A stretch of 64,000 nt of DNA. Origin: Streptomyces sp. NBC_01353. GTDB lineage: Bacteria; Actinomycetota; Actinomycetes; Streptomycetales; Streptomycetaceae. This document shows, one piece after another, positions 19,485 through 26,277 of the stretch. Made by a program: the position numbers and the translations under genes. The notes under the pieces were generated by a model. That model was not told the origin of the DNA, made no database searches, and saw only the letters and a list, made by a program, of their open reading frames with translations. Within the stretch, counting starts at the first letter, position 1, and the number at the start of each line of letters is the position of its first letter. The stretch covers positions 4,216,001 through 4,280,000 of the forward strand of contig NZ_CP108352.1 in NCBI RefSeq assembly GCF_036237275.1, given 5' to 3'.

Positions 19485-20164
19485 CAGGCGTTGACCAGCT
19501 TCTTGAGGATCGAGGTGAAGAAACCGAGGCCGTCGGTACGGCCCGTACCGATCAGCGGCTCGACGGCGTGCTCGGGGTGCGGCATGAGGCCGACCACGTT
19601 GCCCGCGGCGTTGGTGATGCCCGCGATGTCACGGAGCGAGCCGTTGGGGTTCATGTCCAGGTAGCGGAAGGCCACCCGCCCCTCGGCCTCCAGCTCGTCG
19701 AGCACCCGCTCGTCGGCGACGTACCGGCCGTCCATGTTCTTGAGCGGGACCTGGATCTCCTGGCCCTGCTCGTAGTCCACGGTCCACGCGGTGTCCGCGT
19801 TCTCCACCCGCAGCTTCTGGTCGCGGCAGATGAAGTGCAGGTGGTTGTTGCGCAGCATCGCGCCCGGCAGCAGATGGGCCTCGGTGAGGATCTGGAAGCC
19901 GTTGCAGATGCCGAGGACGGGCATGCCCGCCTTCGCCTGCTCGATGATCGTCTCCATCACCGGCGAGAAGCGGGAGATGGCTCCGGCCCGCAGATAGTCG
20001 CCGTAGGAGAAGCCGCCGGCCAGGACCACGGCGTCGACCTGCTTGAGGTCCTTGTCGCGGTGCCAGAGCGAAACGGGCTCGGCGCCCGCGAGGCGGGCCG
20101 CGCGCAGCGCGTCCTGGTCGTCGAGCGTTCCGGGGAACGTGACGACCCCGATGCGTGCGGTCAC
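19484..20164 (-). CDS. purQ: FGAM synthase, glutaminase subunit, 226 aa
   Basis: A class I glutamine amidotransferase that feeds ammonia to PurL. The nucleophile is Cys87 in VLGICNGFQ, and the His-x-Glu pair is in [11 protein letters not shown]. The oxyanion region [14 protein letters not shown] is typical of PurQ. The GTG start overlaps the purS stop by 4 bases (GTGA), with GAAGG upstream. This coupling makes stoichiometric expression of PurS, PurQ and PurL likely. A longer frame upstream runs through purS and is rejected. Confidence 0.97.
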
Positions 20165-20406
20165 GACTCGACCTTCACGACGAAGTCTTCGATCACGGTG
20201 TTTGCAAGGAAGGTTTCGGCCATCTCGTGGATGCGGGCGAGGGCGGCGTCGTCGACCGGTCCCTCCACCTCCAACTCGAAGCGCTTCCCCTGGCGGACGT
20301 CGGCGATTCCGGCGAATCCCAGGCGAGGCAGTGCACGCTGCACCGCCTGCCCCTGGGGGTCGAGGATCTCCGGCTTGAGCATGACGTCGACTACGACGCG
20401 TGCCAC
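20161..20406 (-). CDS. purS: FGAM synthase subunit PurS, 81 aa
   Basis: A small structural subunit that bridges PurL and PurQ in the ammonia-channelling complex. The sequence is family-typical: [20 protein letters not shown] at the N-terminus and a central [13 protein letters not shown] prefer the second of two in-frame GTG codons, because GGGAG lies 5 bases before it; the first GTG, 6 bases upstream, would overlap that site. It is the first gene of the purS-purQ-purL transcript, divergent from lsrL. Confidence 0.94.
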   Translation of the reverse strand: MARVVVDVMLKPEILDPQGQAVQRALPRLGFAGIADVRQGKRFELEVEGPVDDAALARIHEMAETFLANTVIEDFVVKVES

Positions 20407-20729
20407 TGGCACTCCCGGTGGTGTGTTGCGTGGGCGGTTCCCTCAGCGTACCTGCCTCCAAATTCTACGCGGGTAGAAGTCTGGAGGACCCTACAAAGAG
20501 ACCCAAAGACCCACACGGAAAATTCAAGTGAAATATCGCGCGGCCCATTGCGGCGGGACACGCTGATGCAATTGGCTGGGCTTCACAATGCGACGCCTAC
20601 CGCTGTACAAAGGAATACAGAGGAAAGCAGCACTTCCCCGGGGTAGCCGAAAAGCCGGTGTCGCCGCACGTCAGAGGCGTTCCGCACGCCGACACGACAC
20701 GGCGGACCGACACGAAAGGACCGATATCC
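20407..20729. promoter_or_regulatory. Divergent purS / lsrL promoter region
   Basis: These 323 bases are distinctly less GC-rich than the flanks. They include a dyad TTCTAC-GCGG-GTAGAA (20463-20478) about 57 bases before purS, which could be an operator or overlap a TAGAAT -10 element on the minus strand. I see no open frame with a ribosome site. Confidence 0.5.
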
Positions 20730-21083
20730 GTGGCTCAGCGAGTAGTGGTCACTCTCTTCGACGACATCGACGGCGGAGAAGCGGCGGAAACGGTTGCGTT
20801 CGGCCTCGACGGGAAGACGTACGAGATCGACCTGAATCCCGCCAATGCAAAGAAACTGCGCAAGGCGCTGGCGCCCTACCTCGCGGCAGGCCGGAAGCTG
20901 ACCGGCAAGGCCGCCGCCGCCAGGGCCGGCGGCTCGGCCGCGTCCGTGGCTTCGTACAAGCACACCGCCCTGGCCCCCGCCCCGGCCGCGGTCCGCGCCT
21001 GGGCCCAGTCCAACAAGATGGACGTGCCCGCCCGCGGACGCATCCCGAAGCGGGTCTACGAAGCCTTCCGCGAAGCCAGTTGA
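20730..21083 (+). CDS. lsrL: LsrL, Lsr2-type nucleoid-associated protein, 117 aa
   Basis: Lsr2 proteins bridge AT-rich DNA and silence horizontally acquired and secondary-metabolite genes. Streptomyces has two, Lsr2 and LsrL. The sequence has the N-terminal oligomerisation domain (VVVTLFDDIDGGEAAETVAF, residues 5-24) and the C-terminal DNA-binding domain. That domain has helix VRAWAQSN and AT-hook-like loop RGRIP (residues 102-106), followed by VYEAF. The location beside purS is, from memory, that of lsrL rather than lsr2 in S. coelicolor. The GTG start has GAAAGGA 9 bases upstream. The relatively AT-rich promoter could be a target of Lsr2-type proteins themselves. Confidence 0.92.
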   Translation: MAQRVVVTLFDDIDGGEAAETVAFGLDGKTYEIDLNPANAKKLRKALAPYLAAGRKLTGKAAAARAGGSAASVASYKHTALAPAPAAVRAWAQSNKMDVPARGRIPKRVYEAFREAS

Positions 21084-21115
21084 GCCGACGAAGACACCCC
21101 ACGCCAGAAGCGGAG

Positions 21116-21146
21116 TTGCACTGCACCCCCGCCGATCGGCTAGAGT
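21116..21146 (+). promoter_or_regulatory. Probable promoter of the tRNA-Gly(UCC) gene
   Basis: TTGCAC and TAGAGT are separated by 19 bases, ending 49 bases before the tRNA. TAGAGT fits the TAGPuPuT -10 of the main sigma factor. Confidence 0.5.
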
Positions 21147-21195
21147 CTGGATCACGCCGAGGGGCGAGGCCGCAGGGCCGGACCTCACGCAGCGT

Positions 21196-21267
21196 GCGGG
21201 TGTAGTTCAGTAGTAGAACATCCCCCTTCCAGGGGGAAGGCGCAGTGTGCAATTCCTGTCACCCGCT
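21196..21267 (+). tRNA. tRNA-Gly (anticodon TCC) with a non-canonical T arm
   Basis: The acceptor (GCGGGTG/CACCCGC), D stem (GTTC/GAAC) and anticodon stem (TCCCC/GGGGA) are perfect, and the loop CTTCCAG gives TCC. The T arm is aberrant. In the standard register the stem CAGTG/CCTGT has only one Watson-Crick pair and one wobble, and the loop reads TGCAATT. G53-T54-G55-C56 therefore replaces the universal GTPsiC. A shifted register gives a 4-bp stem (GCAG/CTGT) and a 10-base loop. The D loop is AGTAGTA, so G18 is replaced by A. The discriminator is T and CCA is not encoded. Perfect remaining stems argue against a decayed pseudogene. See the findings. Confidence 0.88.
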
Positions 21268-21347
21268 CTGCATCGCATTACCGACTCCACTTGTGGATCA
21301 GGTACAGTGGTGCTCGCACCGCCCAGTGAGAGCTGAGCGGCAGCAAT

Positions 21348-21420
21348 GCGGACGTGGCTCAGTTGGTAGAGCATCACCTTGCCAAGGTGAGGGTCGCGAG
21401 TTCGAATCTCGTCGTCCGCT
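21348..21420 (+). tRNA. tRNA-Gly (anticodon GCC), copy 1
   Basis: A canonical 73-base cloverleaf: acceptor GCGGACG/CGTCCGC, anticodon loop TTGCCAA and T loop TTCGAAT. It is identical in sequence to the copy at 25.1 kb. A possible TACAGT -10 element is at 21303-21308. A strong terminator follows. Confidence 0.97.
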
Positions 21421-21427
21421 CGGGAGC

Positions 21428-21459
21428 AAAGGCCCCGGTTCTCAGGAACCGGGGCCTTT
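21428..21459 (+). terminator. Intrinsic terminator after tRNA-Gly copy 1
   Basis: The 14-bp perfect stem AAAGGCCCCGGTTC with its complement has a TCAG loop and ends in TTTGT. Confidence 0.88.
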
Positions 21460-21569
21460 GTCGTATGCCGAGTGGCAGTCGTGTCCGCCGAGCGGCATCT
21501 GACATTTGTCATGCGCAGCGATGACAGCACGCACTGCCGACCGGCTCCGACCGCCGGGAAGCTGAAGTC

Positions 21570-22487
21570 ATGACCAACGTGATCGAGGCCGACGTCCTCC
21601 GCCGGACCTACTCCGGCGGCTTCGAAGCCGTCAACGGGATCTCCTTCGCCGTCCGCCAGGGCGAGATCTTCGCCCTGCTCGGGACCAACGGAGCCGGCAA
21701 GACTTCCACGGTCGAGCTCCTCGAGGGCCTCGCCGCTCCCAGCGGCGGCACGGTCCACGTCCTCGGCCACGACCCGTACCGCGAACGCGCCGCCGTCCGG
21801 CCCCGGATCGGGATCATGCTCCAGGAGGGTGGATTCCCCTCCGACCTGACCGTGGCCGAGACCGTACGCATGTGGGCGGGCTGCACCAGCGACGCCCGGC
21901 CGACCGGTGAGGCACTGGAGCAGGTCGGCCTCGGCCCCCGCGCCCACGTGCGGATCAAGCAGCTCTCCGGCGGAGAGCGGCGGCGCCTCGACCTCGCGCT
22001 CGCCCTCCTCGGCCGCCCCGAGGTCCTCTTCCTCGACGAGCCGACCACCGGACTCGACGCCGAAGGCCGGCGCGACACCTGGGCGCTCGTGCGGGAGCTT
22101 CGGGACGCGGGCACGACCGTCGTCCTCACCACGCACTACCTGGAGGAGGCCGAGTCGCTCGCCGACCGGCTCGCGATCATGAACCAGGGCCGGATCGTGC
22201 TCTCGGGCACCCCGGCGGAGGTCACCGCCGCCCGGCCCGCCCGCATCCGCTTCGTCCTCCCCGAGGACGTGGCGCCCGGCCGGATCCCGCTCGGACTGAA
22301 GGCCGCCGCCGAGGGCCGGCGCGTGGAGATCCGTACGCACCACCTCCAGGACGCGCTCGGCGAACTCCTCGACTGGGCCCGCGAGGCCGGTGTGCGGCTG
22401 GACGGGCTCGACGCCCGCTCGGCCTCCCTCGAAGAGGCGTTCCTGGAGATCGCCTCCCGCAACGACGCCCTGGAGACTGTTCGATGA
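21570..22487 (+). CDS. ABC-2 type exporter, ATP-binding subunit, 305 aa
   Basis: This is a cytoplasmic ATPase of the DrrA type that powers export by the membrane subunit encoded next to it. It has Walker A GTNGAGKT (residues 38-45), signature LSGGE (132-136), Walker B VLFLDEP (152-158) and the switch His in LTTHYLEE. The roughly 90-residue C-terminal extension is typical of drug or lipid exporters of this class. A GGGAAG ribosome site precedes the ATG. Its stop overlaps the start of the permease gene (ATGA), so the two are translationally coupled. The downstream kinase and regulator probably control it. Confidence 0.92.
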   Translation: MTNVIEADVLRRTYSGGFEAVNGISFAVRQGEIFALLGTNGAGKTSTVELLEGLAAPSGGTVHVLGHDPYRERAAVRPRIGIMLQEGGFPSDLTVAETVRMWAGCTSDARPTGEALEQVGLGPRAHVRIKQLSGGERRRLDLALALLGRPEVLFLDEPTTGLDAEGRRDTWALVRELRDAGTTVVLTTHYLEEAESLADRLAIMNQGRIVLSGTPAEVTAARPARIRFVLPEDVAPGRIPLGLKAAAEGRRVEIRTHHLQDALGELLDWAREAGVRLDGLDARSASLEEAFLEIASRNDALETVR

Positions 22488-23248
22488 ACGCGACCGCACG
22501 CCGGATGACCTCGCTGGGGCGGGCCGAACTCACCCTCCTCGGGCGGAACAAGAACAACCTCTTCATCGCCCTCCTGATGCCGCTGCTGATGATCTTCGTG
22601 CTGCGGTCCTCGCTCACGCAGATGACCACCGACGAACTGCCCATGGGCATGGCGGGCGCCACCCTCATCGGCGGGACCGGGATGGTCCTCGTCCTCGTCG
22701 TCTACATGGGCCTCGTGTCCGCCCTCGTGGCCCGGCGCGAGGAGCTGGTCCTGAAGCGGCTGCGCACGGGCGAGGCGAGCGACCTGGAGATCCTCGCCGG
22801 CGCCGCGCTCCCCTCCGCCGCCATCGCGCTCGCCCAGTGCGCCGTGCTGACCGTCGGCGGCGCCCTCGCCCTCGACGTACCCGCGCCGCGACGGCCGGAG
22901 CTCCTCGTGCTCGGACTGCTCGCCGCGATCCTCCTGCTCGCCGGACTCGCCGCCGCGACCACTGCCATCACCCGCAACGTGGAGAGCGCGGGCCTCACCA
23001 CCCTGCCGTTCTTCCTCGTCTCCGCCGTGGGCTCGGGGCTGATGATCCCCAGCGACGTGCTCCCGGATCTCGTCGCCGACATCTGCCGACTGCTGCCGCT
23101 CAGCGGCGTCATGGAGCTCGTCCGCGCCGGCTGGCTCGGCGTCGGCGACACCAAGGACCTGCTGACCGCCGTCCTCAGCACATTGGCCTGGGGCGTGATC
23201 ACCGTGTTTGCTGTCCGACGGTGGTTCCGCTGGGAACCGCGTCGCTAG
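22484..23248 (+). CDS. ABC-2 type exporter, membrane subunit, 254 aa
   Basis: Six membrane segments can be seen, starting with NLFIALLMPLLMIFVL (about residues 25-40), then the IGGTGMVLVLVVYMGLVSAL region. Further segments are in the middle of the chain and a last one is at ITVFAVRRWF. The cytoplasmic loop ARREELVLKRLRTGEASDLEIL is characteristic of ABC-2 permeases. It overlaps the ATPase gene by 4 bases and is followed 16 bases later by the kinase gene, forming a four-gene operon. The substrate is unknown; a drug or lipid is most common for such kinase-linked exporters. Confidence 0.9.
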   Translation: MNATARRMTSLGRAELTLLGRNKNNLFIALLMPLLMIFVLRSSLTQMTTDELPMGMAGATLIGGTGMVLVLVVYMGLVSALVARREELVLKRLRTGEASDLEILAGAALPSAAIALAQCAVLTVGGALALDVPAPRRPELLVLGLLAAILLLAGLAAATTAITRNVESAGLTTLPFFLVSAVGSGLMIPSDVLPDLVADICRLLPLSGVMELVRAGWLGVGDTKDLLTAVLSTLAWGVITVFAVRRWFRWEPRR

Positions 23249-23264
23249 AAAGGGGGCCGGGCGC

Positions 23265-24491
23265 GTGTCCAGGTTGACGGGGTGGTGGAGCGGCCGCAGC
23301 ACTGCGGCCAAGGTCGAGCTGTACACACGGTGGTCCTTCCACTTCTTCACGGTGATCGAGATCGGCGCCATCGGTCTGGTGCCGTTCTCGCGCGCCGGGG
23401 ACAACCCGGTCGGCGCCCCTCTCGCCGTGGCGCTGTCGCTGCTGGTCTGCGCGCACGCCGTGCTGACCGCCGTGCTCTCCTCGCGCGCCCTGGACTGGGC
23501 CCTGGACCGGCGCGATCGGCCGGTCCGCCTCGCGACCGCGCTGATCGCCCTGACGGCGGCCGGTTCGCTGATCGTGATCGCACTGCGGGCCACGGGGGTG
23601 CTCGCGGACATCTCGGTCGCGGCCGCCGTCGTCACCGGCCTGGTCACGTTCACCCTGGGCGGCCTCGTGCTGTGCGTGCGACGACCCCGGCGCATGGTCT
23701 ACGTGGCCCCGGCCGCCGCGCTCGCGACCGGCGCCGCCGTCGCGGCCATGGGGATCGACCCCGCAGAGGCGTTCGGCTACGCGGTCGGGATCCTCTTGGG
23801 CGGTGGCGGACTCGTCGCCGCCTGCGGGTTCTCCGGCTGGCTAATGAAGATGGTCTGGGAGCTGGAGCGCTCCCGTGATCTGAAGGCCAGGCTCGCCGTC
23901 GCCGAGGAACGGCTCCGCTTCGGCCGCGACCTCCACGACGTCATGGGCCGCAACCTGTCGGTCATCGCGCTCAAGAGCGAACTCGCCGTCCAGCTCGCCC
24001 GGCGCGAACGCCCCGAGGCCGTCGACCAGATGATCGAGGTGCAGCGGATCGCGCAGGAGTCCCAGCGGGAGGTACGGGATGTCGTGCGCGGCTACCGCGA
24101 GGCGGACCTGCGCGTCGAACTGGAGGGCGCGCGCGGGGTGCTCGGCGCCGCGGGCATCGACTGCGCGATCGACCCGGTGACGGTCGAACTGTCCGGCACC
24201 GTCCAGTCGGTGCTCGGCTGGGTCGTCCGGGAGACCACGACGAACGTACTGCGGCACGGCGACGCGAAGCGATGTGCCATCTCGCTGAAGGAGAAGGACG
24301 GTTCGGTGCTGCTGACGGTACGGAACGACGGCGTACGGGAAGGTGCGGCGATGGGACACGGCTCCGGCCTGGCCGGGCTGCGGGAACGGCTCGCGGCGGT
24401 GGACGGGACCCTGGAGGCGGGACCGGACGACGGAGGTACGTTCCGAGTGGCGGCCCTGGTGCCCGTACCGCGGTCGGGGGCGGCCGCGTGA
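23265..24491 (+). CDS. Membrane sensor histidine kinase (DesK/NarX-type HisKA_3), 408 aa
   Basis: About five or six N-terminal membrane segments (roughly residues 20-190) form the sensor. The HisKA_3 box is RFGRDLHDVMGRNLSVIALK with the phosphorylated His at residue 224. The ATPase domain has the N box RETTTNVLRHGDA and the glycine box GHGSGLAGLRERL. The GTG start, at SRLTGWWSGR, has AGAAAGGGGG about 7 bases upstream; an earlier in-frame start lies inside the permease gene and is rejected. It ends in GTGA overlapping the response-regulator start. With the exporter genes upstream it forms a self-contained sense-and-export cassette. Confidence 0.92.
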   Translation: MSRLTGWWSGRSTAAKVELYTRWSFHFFTVIEIGAIGLVPFSRAGDNPVGAPLAVALSLLVCAHAVLTAVLSSRALDWALDRRDRPVRLATALIALTAAGSLIVIALRATGVLADISVAAAVVTGLVTFTLGGLVLCVRRPRRMVYVAPAAALATGAAVAAMGIDPAEAFGYAVGILLGGGGLVAACGFSGWLMKMVWELERSRDLKARLAVAEERLRFGRDLHDVMGRNLSVIALKSELAVQLARRERPEAVDQMIEVQRIAQESQREVRDVVRGYREADLRVELEGARGVLGAAGIDCAIDPVTVELSGTVQSVLGWVVRETTTNVLRHGDAKRCAISLKEKDGSVLLTVRNDGVREGAAMGHGSGLAGLRERLAAVDGTLEAGPDDGGTFRVAALVPVPRSGAAA

Positions 24492-25105
24492 CCGCCGGCA
24501 CCGTACGCGTCCTGCTCGCGGACGACGAGCACCTGATCCGGGGCGCCCTCGCCGCGCTCCTCGCCCTGGAGGACGACCTCGTCGTCGTCGCCCAGGCCGC
24601 CACCGGGCCCGAGGCGCTCGCGATGGCCCGCGCCCACCGCCCCGACGTCGCCGTCCTCGATCTGCAGATGCCGGGCCTCGACGGTGTGAGGGTCGCCACA
24701 TCCCTCCGCGACGAACTGCCCGACTGCAGGACCATGATCGTGACCAGCCACGGCCGGCCCGGACACCTCAAGCGGGCGCTCGCGGCCGGCGTCCGGGGCT
24801 TCGTGCCCAAGACCGTGAGCGCCCAGCGGCTGGCCGAGCTCATCCGTACCGTGCACGCCGGAAACCGTTACGTGGACCCGGAGTTGGCGGCCGACGCGAT
24901 CGCCGCCGGGGACTCCCCGCTGACCGCGCGCGAGGCCGAGGTGCTGGAGTTCGCGGCCGACGGGGCGCCCGTCGCGGAGATCGCCGAGCGGGCCTCGCTG
25001 TCGCCGGGAACGGTCCGGAACTACCTCTCCTCCGCCGCCGCGAAGCTCGGCGCCGAGAACCGTCATACGGCGGTGCGTCTCGCACGGGAGAAAGGTTGGG
25101 TATAG
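24488..25105 (+). CDS. NarL/LuxR-type response regulator, 205 aa
   Basis: The receiver domain has the acidic pair in LLADDEHL and the phosphoacceptor Asp58 in VAVLDLQMPGLDG, with a conserved Lys in VRGFVPKTVS. The C-terminal LuxR helix-turn-helix is LTAREAEVLEFAADGAPVAE, followed by LSPGTVRNYLSSAAAKLG. The GTG start overlaps the kinase stop by 4 bases. It is expected to activate the ABC-2 operon in which it lies. The gene ends 22 bases before a tRNA-Gly. Confidence 0.93.
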   Translation: MTAGTVRVLLADDEHLIRGALAALLALEDDLVVVAQAATGPEALAMARAHRPDVAVLDLQMPGLDGVRVATSLRDELPDCRTMIVTSHGRPGHLKRALAAGVRGFVPKTVSAQRLAELIRTVHAGNRYVDPELAADAIAAGDSPLTAREAEVLEFAADGAPVAEIAERASLSPGTVRNYLSSAAAKLGAENRHTAVRLAREKGWV

Positions 25106-25127
25106 TTGGCTCCGCGCTACGGCGCAG

Positions 25128-25200
25128 GCGGACGTGGCTCAGTTGGTAGAGCATCACCTTGCCAAGGTGAGGGTCGCGAGTTCGAATCTCGTCGTCCGCT
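25128..25200 (+). tRNA. tRNA-Gly (anticodon GCC), copy 2
   Basis: Base-for-base identical to the gene at 21.3 kb over its whole 73 bases plus one following C. Flanks differ completely. It lies directly after the two-component operon and may be co-transcribed with it. Confidence 0.97.
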
Positions 25201-25204
25201 CCAT

Positions 25205-25242
25205 GAAGAAGCCCCCGGTCCTCTCGGACCGGGGGCTTCTTC
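25205..25242. terminator. Bidirectional terminator between tRNA-Gly copy 2 and purC
   Basis: A 17-bp perfect stem (GAAGAAGCCCCCGGTCC with its complement) has a TCTC loop. It serves the tRNA on the plus strand and purC on the minus strand. Confidence 0.88.
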
Positions 25243-25256
25243 GTGTTCCGGGGCTG

Positions 25257-26156
25257 CTACCCCCAGCTGTTGCCGGTCAGCTGCTCGTACGCCTCGATGT
25301 ACTTGGCGCGGGTCGCCTCCACGATCTCCTGCGGGAGGGCCGGCGGCGGCTGCTCGCTCGTGCGGTCCCAGCCGGACGCCGGCGAGGTCAGCCAGTCACG
25401 CACGAACTGCTTGTCGTACGAGGGCTGCGCGCGGCCCGGCTCCCAGGTCGCGGCCGGCCAGAAGCGGGAGGAGTCCGGGGTCAGGACCTCGTCGGCGATG
25501 ATCAGGGCGTCGCCGTCGAAACCGAACTCGAACTTGGTGTCGGCGAGGATGATCCCGCGCTCGCGGGCGATGTCCCGGGCCCGGCCGTAGACCGCGAGGG
25601 TCGTCTGGCGCAGCACGGCGGCGGTCTCCGCACCGACCTGGCGGGCGACCTCCTCGTAGCTCACGTTCTCGTCGTGGTCGCCGACCGCGGCCTTGGTGGC
25701 GGGCGTGAAGATCGGCGCGGGCAGCTCGGAGCCGTTGCTCAGGCCCTCCGGGAGCGCGAGCCCGCAGACCGTACGGGACTCGTTGTACTCGACCAGGCCG
25801 GAGCCGGTCAGATAGCCGCGGGCCACGCACTCGACCGGCACCATCTTCAGCGACTTGCAGATGAGGGTCCGGCCGGCCCAGTCGGCGGGGGCGCCGGCCG
25901 GCAGGTCGGTGGAGATGACGTGGTTGGGGACCAGATCGGCGAGGCGGTCGAACCACCACAGGGAGAGCTTGGTGAGAACCCGACCCTTGTCGGGGATCTC
26001 GGTCGGCAGCACCCAGTCGAACGCGGACAGGCGGTCGCTGGCCACCATCACGAGGTCGCCCGCCTCGTTCTGGTAGAGCTCGCGCACCTTGCCCGTGTGG
26101 AGGTGGGTCAGGCCCGGGACCTGAACAGGCTCGGGCTTTTCTACGAATCCGGACAC
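25257..26156 (-). CDS. purC: SAICAR synthetase, 299 aa
   Basis: The enzyme joins aspartate to CAIR with ATP to give SAICAR, the eighth step of IMP synthesis. Signatures are HTGKVRELY at the N-terminus, SDRLSAFDWVLPTEIPDKG, VECVARGYLTGSG and LADTKFEFG. The length fits the single-domain enzyme. The GTG start has GGAGGAA directly upstream at the right distance. It is probably transcribed separately from the rest of the pur genes, as 121 bases separate it from the next gene upstream, and ends at the shared hairpin. Confidence 0.97.
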   Translation of the reverse strand: MSGFVEKPEPVQVPGLTHLHTGKVRELYQNEAGDLVMVASDRLSAFDWVLPTEIPDKGRVLTKLSLWWFDRLADLVPNHVISTDLPAGAPADWAGRTLICKSLKMVPVECVARGYLTGSGLVEYNESRTVCGLALPEGLSNGSELPAPIFTPATKAAVGDHDENVSYEEVARQVGAETAAVLRQTTLAVYGRARDIARERGIILADTKFEFGFDGDALIIADEVLTPDSSRFWPAATWEPGRAQPSYDKQFVRDWLTSPASGWDRTSEQPPPALPQEIVEATRAKYIEAYEQLTGNSWG

Positions 26157-26277
26157 GGTTCCTCCGCGTAGGTTGATCCAGGAACGATTCGATTCTCTCG
26201 CACTCTCCGGGCCGCCGGGCGAGCGGCCCCTCGAACCGCCTGGTCAGGCGCTCGTGCCGATCAGTCCCCCTTTCCGG

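Noticed and set aside
21196-21267. Decayed tRNA pseudogene
   Set aside because: Three of four stems are perfect, the promoter is present and the T-arm changes fall at functionally linked positions (18, 55, T stem), so random decay is less likely. It remains the main alternative.
21348-25200. Integrative element bounded by tRNA att sites
   Set aside because: No integrase, excisionase or replication gene lies between the tRNAs, and the same genes are, from memory, at this place in S. coelicolor. Kept only as a tRNA-duplication observation.
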